From Bilabrum cf. latius (taxonomy: Eukaryota > Bigyra: Bicosoecida > Bigyra > Bicosoecida): a stretch of DNA of 64,000 nt. A program made the position numbers and the translations under genes. Positions 57,901 to 64,000 of the stretch are shown here, one piece after another. Numbering within the stretch: position 1 is the first letter of the stretch; each line of letters begins with the position of its first letter. The stretch lies in contig OZ237735.1 in assembly GCA_965178125.1 (NCBI GenBank), forward strand, positions 1,240,001 to 1,304,000. The letters run 5' to 3'. The notes below the pieces were generated by a model that was not told the DNA's origin, ran no database searches, and worked only from the letters and a program-made list of their open reading frames with translations.

Positions 57901-59019
57901 ACCGTACCTGTCTGGAATGTGATCGTTAGACCCAGCACCCCTTGCCACAGGCGCCTCAGGCGTTTTCCCCGGTCCGCCATCGATGGCAAGCTGCCGCAGC
58001 GACGACGACTCGCCGTCGACCGCGATGCGCGCGAGCAGACCGGCCATACCGCGCCCTTGCTCAGCGACGGCAGAAGTAAGAGCCCGCACCGCCTCTCTGC
58101 AGCCCTTGATATCTCGCACGAAAGCGCCCGACCTCGAGAAAGCCCCAGAAACAACGCGGCTCACGTTGCCGTCTGCTCCGTGCGGGCCGCGGCTGCATGC
58201 TGCTGATACAGCCAGATCTAGAGCTGCAAATCGAGAGTCTGTCGTAAAGGTTCCTCTTTTGAGATTCGAATGCGTCGCTCTGCTCGCTGCGAGAAGTGCC
58301 AGAGCTCTGCGCCGTGCACGCTGCTGCCGGCGCAATGCCAACACGAGCCTGTCTCGCGACTCCGCCCCGGATTCTAGCTGTGCTTGCATGCTGACCATAT
58401 CTCGCTTGGCTAGTGCCCTCACACCTTCTAGCATGTCACCTCTGGCAGCTGCAAGCTCTTGTGCATCGTGTGTCTGCTGTTGCAGCTGTCGAATCTGCGC
58501 TCTGAGGGCCGACAACTCTCCTTCTCGTACATCTCGGAGGAGCTTGAGCTCTTTGTCTGCGCGAGCCGCTCGCTGCTTTTCCTTTTCGATGGCTGCAAGT
58601 GTGGAGTGAAGCTTTCGTTTTTCGCTTGTATCGGTGGTGTCCGTCCACAAACCAAACACAGAGCCAGTTGCTGGCGAGTCTGCAGCCGGGTCAGTGCCGA
58701 CCGTTTGCAGAAGGGTTTGAATCTGACTTGTGGCATCATTCAGATCTGTTTGGAGCTAATCTGCCCTGCTGGACTCTCTGCTAGCCTCAGCTTCGGAGTT
58801 GAGCACGGCAAGCTGAGATTCTCGCAGGCGTTTGCTGAGGTCCTCCTTCCGCTTGTGTTCATGCGCAAGGGCCTCCCGGATAGATTCGACCTAGTTCTTC
58901 TTGCGAGAATAAGCCAACCACAGCTTTCTATACAACCTCATCACGGCGTCCTGTGGCTATGCGGAGTGTCGCAATACATGAGAATCAGGTCGTGGTATGT
59001 GCTCTTCACTCGCATCCAT
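54976..59019 (-). CDS. Coiled-coil protein, function unknown
   Basis: A frame of 1347 codons from ATG 59019 to TGA 54976-54978, reading through about ten TAGs (for example 58756, 57643, 56248, 55909, 55132). The first 350 residues form a coiled coil (KRKEDLSKRLRESQLAVLNS, EKEKQRAARADKELKLLRD, LSALRAQIRQLQQQ). The middle is Ala/Ser/Gly-rich with helices. The C-terminus has another short coiled coil (EIEVLRTQLGESKAVLQRH, AYDRQLLTITERLANLQQS) that continues through TAG. No family is recognised. Its 3' end faces, 156 bp away, the 3' end of the Q-rich plus-strand gene. Confidence 0.72.
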
Positions 59020-59612
59020 CACGTAAAAATTGCCTCGTGGAAAACCCAAATCAGATCATAATGTGAACCCGATCACTCGTATGCGTCTGGAATAACACAG
59101 AACTTCACAAGATGCGGGCAGGCCACTGGCTTTCGGGACCGTTCAGGAGAGTCTGGTGACGAGTGCTGCGACAAAAGCTGCGAGACTCCGGGAAGGTGCT
59201 CAGTGTGATGGCTTGCAGCGTGAGTATAGGGCCGCATGTCTTCTATCCGAGTAGGAATAGGGCACGGGGTGATTCAGACAGGCGAATTGGCGACCGACTG
59301 GCGGCGCCGAGACTGATTGCGCGTGCAGGTAGAGAGTGTTCAAAGCTGGTGTGCCGCAGATTCAAAACATTGCCGTTATGACCCAATCCAACCTTTGGAC
59401 AGCCAAGGTCTGTGAGCCAGACCGCCTATTCCGCAGACCCAGCCAGCAGCACCTGCCAACTCCACCCAAAGCAGCCCCGGTGCACATGCTGTCACCAGAA
59501 TGGATATCACGCGTCGCATCTATTCTGGTGACAGCATCTATGCGCTTATCCCCCCAGCTTTAACACAATACGAGGCAGCGCCGTGCAGGGCTCCTGCCCG
59601 CTGAATCTGCGC
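59020..59612. other. Intergenic region with hairpin
   Basis: 593 bp between the stop of the small membrane-protein gene and the ATG of the coiled-coil gene, both on the minus strand. No gene was recognised. The notable content is the inverted repeat at 59486-59537. Confidence 0.5.
59486..59537. repeat. Perfect 16-bp inverted repeat with 20-nt loop
   Basis: The left arm ATGCTGTCACCAGAAT (59486-59501) is the exact reverse complement of the right arm ATTCTGGTGACAGCAT (59522-59537). It lies about 75 bp past the stop codon of the membrane-protein gene, so it may form a 3'-UTR hairpin, or it may be a dimeric protein site. Confidence 0.85.
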
Positions 59613-60206
59613 TCACCGGTGCTTCTTGCGGCGGTCCAGCGGAGGATCCATCAAGAAGCACACTACAAGCCACGAAACAGACACTGCAATGATCTGCCAG
59701 TGCAACGACACGGAATAATCGCCTCCAATCATCAGCAACGCCGAGCCGCCTGCTAGCAGCGAGGACCCCAGAAAAGCTACAGTTGGTGAATAGAAAGTTC
59801 CAGACACCAGAATCAGAGTTCCAAGCAGCCACACGGCCGTGGCCGCTCCATGGATAAGTTCTTTGAACGTGAGAGCGTTCTTGCCCAAGGACCGGCGAAC
59901 GAACTGCGAAGCCTCTGCCATGCTCGCCCGCACGGTGTTGTCGTCGTCGCTGATCAAATCATCGGGGATGCCAGTGCGGCACCACTGCGCTACAGGTTTT
60001 GATGCAAACGCTACAGCATTGCTGAAATCTGAGGCACTAGACCCGAGCAGTTTTTCTGTGCCGCCGCATACAACGTGGTTCCACCTGAGCAGGTTGGTTG
60101 TTCGCGATGCCCTGGATGAGCTCTCCAACAAAATCGGTGGAGAAAGGACGCAAACCAAAGAAATTACAATAGCAAAGGTAGTTGCAAAGTTCCCGCAGAT
60201 TGGCAT
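59613..60206 (-). CDS. Small multi-pass membrane protein, unknown
   Basis: ATG 60206 to TGA 59613-59615, 197 residues, no TAG. Hydrophobic segments: an N-terminal one (TTFAIVISLVCVLSPPILL), then three C-terminal ones (AATAVWLLGTLILVSGTF, VAFLGSSLLAGGSALLMIGG, IIAVSVSWLVVCFLM). The basic tail RRKKHR would face the cytosol. An upstream part of the frame lacks ATG. No family is recognised; it sits 165 bp downstream of SUA5 on the same strand. Confidence 0.6.
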   Translation of the reverse strand: MPICGNFATTFAIVISLVCVLSPPILLESSSRASRTTNLLRWNHVVCGGTEKLLGSSASDFSNAVAFASKPVAQWCRTGIPDDLISDDDNTVRASMAEASQFVRRSLGKNALTFKELIHGAATAVWLLGTLILVSGTFYSPTVAFLGSSLLAGGSALLMIGGDYSVSLHWQIIAVSVSWLVVCFLMDPPLDRRKKHR

Positions 60207-60371
60207 CGGGAAAATACCCTGGAAATGCGGGAAAATCGCAGTTTCGCGGGAACGGCTGGTGTGATTCGGAGTGGAAAAAAGCACCGACCAAATCAGACCA
60301 CACAACTTGACGGGTCCCGACTGTCAAAACATAAAGCGTATCTGCTTCATGTGGCATGTGACATGTGGCCA

Positions 60372-61859
60372 TCAACCTGAAACAAGCTTCACAAGCTGGC
60401 CCGACGCTGCCCGAAACAACCTATCCCTCACAGCCTCCGCGTCCTCGTGCTCGCTCACACCAGGCACCACAAGCGGATCAGCAATCAGCACGGCGGCGCC
60501 TGGCTGGCTTTCTGTCCAACGCAGCGTGCCAAACACATGCTATCTGGCCACTCTGACGTCTCCATCCGGTGCCAAGTCCGTGTATGCCGCCGCAAGCGGC
60601 CGCAAAGAGCGCAGCCAGCAGCCGGCGTCGATCACCACGCAGTCCTCAATCAATGGGAGCTTTGTGGCTGAATCAATTCCCTCTACCTGTGCAAGAACGG
60701 GAGCTGTTGCTCCGGACGACTCTCGGCTGCTCCCACTCGCACCAGCCTCAGACCCATGGCCAGCCCCAGCCCCTGCTGCATCACCACTAGCATCGCCGGC
60801 CCGACCTGCACGTCCAGCCGCACCCGTGAACGGAACACTATCGCCGCTAGATGATGCTTCTTCTCCGCGTGCAACTACCATGTATGTCGGTTTGTCGGGG
60901 GCATAGTGTGTCAGCAGCTGCCCGGGGGCCTCCAGTCCGGCTGCTCCGTCACCCGCCGGAGCACTTGCTCCGTGCTCGCTCCCAGCACTCTTGCTCGACC
61001 CCGACGCTCCAGCTGGATCAGCGTGTGATTTGGCTGCTTTTGCGACCAGCTCGATCGGCACGGCGCCAAACCCCGCGTCATCCAAGGCGGTCCGGATGGC
61101 CTTAATGGACACACCACCTCGACGGAACACAACGATGCGGATAGAGCTGCCCGCGCCTCCCGCAACTTCCGGTGTGTCTGGTACACAATCGGAGCTGGCT
61201 GCTTCGATTTCAATCTTCATCACTGTGGACTCGATCCCGACGTCGCAAACGGCGGTGGGAGCTGCTGCGTCATGTCCCTCAAAAAGTGACCCATCTCCGT
61301 CTACGATGCCAATAGAACAGTGGCCTAGGTCTTCCATTACATGAGCGGCCAGAGTTGGGCTGACGTGGCCAAACCTGTTTGCACTGGGTGCCGCAATGGG
61401 CAGCCCGGCAGCCTCAATCAGCGCACGGGCCACGGGATGCTTCGGAACGCGAATTCCAACGAAGCCAGTGGACGCAGTGACCTTAAGGGGGATGCAGTCT
61501 GCAGCTTTTCCAACGATTGTTAGAGGGCCTGGCCAAAACTTGTCTGCTAGCGAAGAAAATAGCTCCGTCCCCTTTGGAGGAAGCTGAAGCAACTCCAGGG
61601 CCGACTTTTTGGAGGTAACATGCACAATAAGCGGGTCAGAGAGCGGTCGTCCCTTATGCGTAAAGATGCTCTGGACCGCGTCCTCATTTAGAGCGTTTGC
61701 TCCGAGCCCATACACAGTTTCTGTTGGGAACGCAACACATGTGCCGCCTTGCAGCAACTTTGCTGCCTTGGAGATTCCCTCAGCGTCTGGTCTCAACGCT
61801 TGCGCTAAGCGCTTTACTGCTGAATGCACCATTGTTTTTACTGCCTGCACAGCAGCCAT
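60372..61859 (-). CDS. SUA5: Threonylcarbamoyl-AMP synthase (SUA5/YRDC family)
   Basis: ATG 61859 to TGA 60372-60374, 495 residues. It makes threonylcarbamoyl-adenylate from Thr, bicarbonate and ATP, the first step of t6A formation at position 37 of tRNAs reading ANN codons. The YrdC fold is clear: GGTCVAFPTETVYGLGANAL, KGRPLSDPLIVHV, FWPGPLTIV, TGFVGIRVPKHPVARALI and PIAAPSANRFGHVSPTLA. A Sua5-type linker (LLTHYAPDKPTYMVV) follows. The C-terminal Sua5 domain contains a Ser/Gly/Ala-rich insert and is completed only across TAG 60540-60542 (VFGTLRW...DRLFRAASGQL). A second in-frame Met at 61832 could be the true start. The first ATG overlaps the ATG of the divergent plus-strand gene by two bases. 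Confidence 0.92.
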
Positions 61860-64000
61860 GTTATCTCAGGAAATGCAACGACGTTCTCTGCTGGTGTTTG
61901 ACGATGGCACTTCCGGTTTTGCCAGCTGGTCCGGCGGCCGGATGATGTTTATGAATTGGGCTATTCCAAAGCACGTAGCATCTGCTTCGATGCAAGATGA
62001 CCTAAGTCATCAAGGAGGCTTTATTGAACGGGTTCTATCGGACGTCCATGTTGCCCAGCCCCTGCTAGAGGCTGAGGCTTCCAATGAGACGTCTCAATCT
62101 GGCCCCTCGTCAGGTGCAGAGGTGCCAGCAGTTGAGAAACCGCATCCGTTCGAAGTTGCAGTTGGACATCTTAGCCAAGCACTTGCAAATACTGGGTCCG
62201 CGTTGCAGATGCTGGACGGCAGCCTGTCTTCAGTAGATCGCAAGCTACGAATCCAAAGTCGAAACCAGGCCCCGCCTCTTTTCGTTCCACTCCCATGCGT
62301 ATCAGATGGCGCAAGCGATGTCACTTCTGTGTAGCTTGAGATGAGCTTGCGCTCTCGACAGAAGGCGCTGCAAGAAGCAGCTGTGGCCCTGGCACACACC
62401 CACGCCGGAGCGGTTGCGTCCATAGCTCGTGGCCGCCGCCGACATGCGGCTGTAAGCGCTGCAATAAATGTAATCGCGAAAAGCTTCTGTCAATATGCTA
62501 GCAATGCTGGCGATCAAGCGGCTCTCAGCTGCCTGTAGGTCCCGTCGGTTAGCCGCCCGTCGTCCGGTTCGATGGACCGAGCGGTCGAAGCCAGGGCAGC
62601 GGCTCTCGGGCTGTGGCTGCTGCGGGCGGATGCACGTCTGCAAGCAGCTCTATGTGCGGCAAGTGTGAGCTAGTTTAGCTTGCTCGCGTTCGAAGGCACC
62701 GAAAGCGGCGAGGAGAGGCCGAGGAAGAAGCACCGATAGGGCGAGCACGGAGCAGGTGCGCGCGATGCTACGTCCCCAGGCAGCGACAGCACGAGCCTTG
62801 GTGATGTCGGCGCATCAAAGGAAGACAATGCCATGCAAGAGTGGGAAGAGCATCTGCAGTGGCCCCCTCCCATAGCATCGTTTGGCATAGGCGGCAGCAA
62901 GAGCGCGGTGTCAGCGACACCATCCCGGGGGGGGGCAGTGGAACCGTCCCAGGTGGGTGCAAACACCGCGGTGGTGTGTGCTGGATTCCTGCAGGATTAG
63001 TCTGCATCGAGGTCAGGCACGCACCCGTAGCTGGTACACCCTGCTGCCTCCACTGTGTTCGTGTTGCCGGATGCAGATGCTAGCAGCGAAGGCCCTGGCC
63101 GTGGGGCGGGGGCGGGGGCGGAGGCGAAGGCGGAGGCGAAGGCTGCTGGTAGTGAAGCAGGCGCTGCCCTGAGAAGCAGCAGCAGCTCAAGTTCCAGCTC
63201 CGGCTCGGCTTCCGTTGCTGCCGCCGCTGATTCAGCGCAAGTCGTGGGGTTCGGACCACTGGGTTCTCTGGGCTGCTCGCAGGCGCCTCTCGTGTTTAGC
63301 GCCACAGTGCTCGTGCGGGATGATGCTGCTGCCTCCAACGGGTGGCTCACGGGAGGAGGGCCCGGGGTTCCAAGTCGTGCTGCGCTGCAGGAAGCCATGC
63401 GAGTGAGACGACCTGCGGGGTGGCGAGTGGCAGCACGGGCAGAGTGGCGCGCGGGCAATTGCTTCGGGACTGAAGCGCCCGGTACAACTGCAGCCTCTGT
63501 GTCTGCGCAGGCAGGCAACATCATGTGTTCCCTGAATGCGCTATGGGGCTGGGTCCGCGTGCTGGCCTATGTCTCAACTCTGGAAGCTGAGTAGAACAAG
63601 GACAGTCCAGGGGGCATCGAGTAGGGCCAGGCCGCGATGGATGGCGTTGATGGATCCGAGGGTGGTGCATCACTTCGAGCTGCCGCTGCACTGGTCCGTG
63701 TTTCTGGCTCGGCGCCTCTAGGGGTTGAGCACGCATTGGCTGTGCTTGGGAGCGCAGCCTCTGCGCCTGGCGAGACAGGACGCGGCACCGCCGCCCTCGA
63801 GCGAGCATTGCTAGTCGATGCATTGAGTGGATGCCTGGACGACGTAGCAGTGACACGGCTGCGGGCTGCCGCAGCTGCCGCGTCCAAGGTGGGCAAAGGG
63901 GCTAGCTCGACACCAGACGACCTGGGCATCAGGGCCATTGCGGCCGTGCGGCGACTGTGCGAATGGAGATTCTTGACCATCCCGGCAGTCACGGACGGGT
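61858..64000 (+). CDS. Ala/Ser-rich helical protein, unknown (3' end beyond window)
   Basis: ATG 61858 opens a frame that stays free of TAA and TGA to the right edge (714 codons) with about eight TAGs (62332, 62536, 62998, 63592 and others). The first 60 residues look ordered (SLLVFDDGTSGFASWSGGRM). Helical Ala/Arg-rich segments follow (LRSRQKALQEAAVALAHTH, AVEARAAALGLWLLRADARL), then Ser/Gly-rich sequence, and a further helical region near the edge. No family is recognised. A later start at 61873 is possible. Confidence 0.65.

Noticed and set aside
1-64000. TAG interruptions as pseudogene mutations or sequencing errors
   Set aside because: Only TAG interrupts; TAA and TGA do not, frames never shift, and conserved motifs on both sides are intact in more than fifteen unrelated genes.
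1-64000. UAG read as selenocysteine, pyrrolysine or by programmed readthrough
   Set aside because: The TAGs are far too many and sit at non-catalytic, often disordered positions, without shared flanking signals.
1-64000. UAG = Leu, as reported for some protists and algal mitochondria
   Set aside because: TAG occurs in Gln runs, in a polar ankyrin position and at remembered Gln columns. Leu is less likely but not fully excluded without alignments.
1-64000. CRISPR arrays, operons, phage or insertion-sequence genes
   Set aside because: The window has spliceosomal introns and eukaryotic protein families; no spaced repeats, transposase or integrase was seen.

Overview
This is nuclear DNA of a flagellated microbial eukaryote (protist or alga) with an altered genetic code. 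Spliceosomal GT-AG introns of about 85-180 nt, a radial-spoke protein (RSPH9, hence motile cilia), makorin, a PKA-like kinase, a BAR-PH-ArfGAP-ANK protein, an NADPH oxidase and a mitochondrial-type Asp-tRNA synthetase all argue against a prokaryote or virus. I cannot place the lineage more precisely. The DNA is GC-rich in genes and richer in A/T in the few gaps.

The central result is that TAG is a sense codon here, almost certainly glutamine, while TGA and TAA remain stops. Nearly every gene is cut into same-frame pieces separated only by TAG. Joining across TAG restores complete conserved proteins that then end at TGA (mostly) or TAA (a few), never at TAG. By hand I count well over 100 in-frame TAGs. 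Glutamine is supported by TAGs inside Gln runs, by ankyrin and coiled-coil contexts, and by two columns where the human homologue, as I remember it, has Gln (D2HGDH and RSPH9). All products below are read with TAG = Q.

Layout. 1-10.6 kb: two long minus-strand genes, a giant ankyrin/TRAF-finger protein cut by the left edge and a C2H2 zinc-finger protein. 10.6-12.6 kb: a gene-poor stretch with a recent 153-bp tandem duplication. 12.66-14.67 kb (+): a P-loop NTPase with a C-terminal membrane segment. 15-21 kb: a TPR protein (+), makorin (-) and a coiled-coil protein (+). 21.3-25.8 kb (+): an NCL-type cation/Ca2+ exchanger and D-2-hydroxyglutarate dehydrogenase. 25.9-33.7 kb: an LRR/dual-specificity phosphatase (-) divergent from an AGC kinase (+). 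33.9-36.8 kb: RSPH9 (-) divergent from a Q-rich zinc-finger-like protein (+). 36.9-43.8 kb (+): the ArfGAP protein and an SH3-NADPH oxidase fusion. 44-45.3 kb: an uncertain small gene. 45.4-52.3 kb (-): Asp-tRNA synthetase and a long coiled-coil protein. 53-64 kb: two low-complexity/coiled-coil proteins, a small membrane protein, SUA5/YRDC, and a plus-strand gene running off the right edge.

The genes do not form one pathway. They read as ordinary chromosome: closely packed genes, several divergent pairs sharing 130-230 bp, and long disordered or Ala/Ser/Gly-rich insertions around conserved domains. With only two stop codons and high GC, long spurious antisense ORFs are common and were left out.
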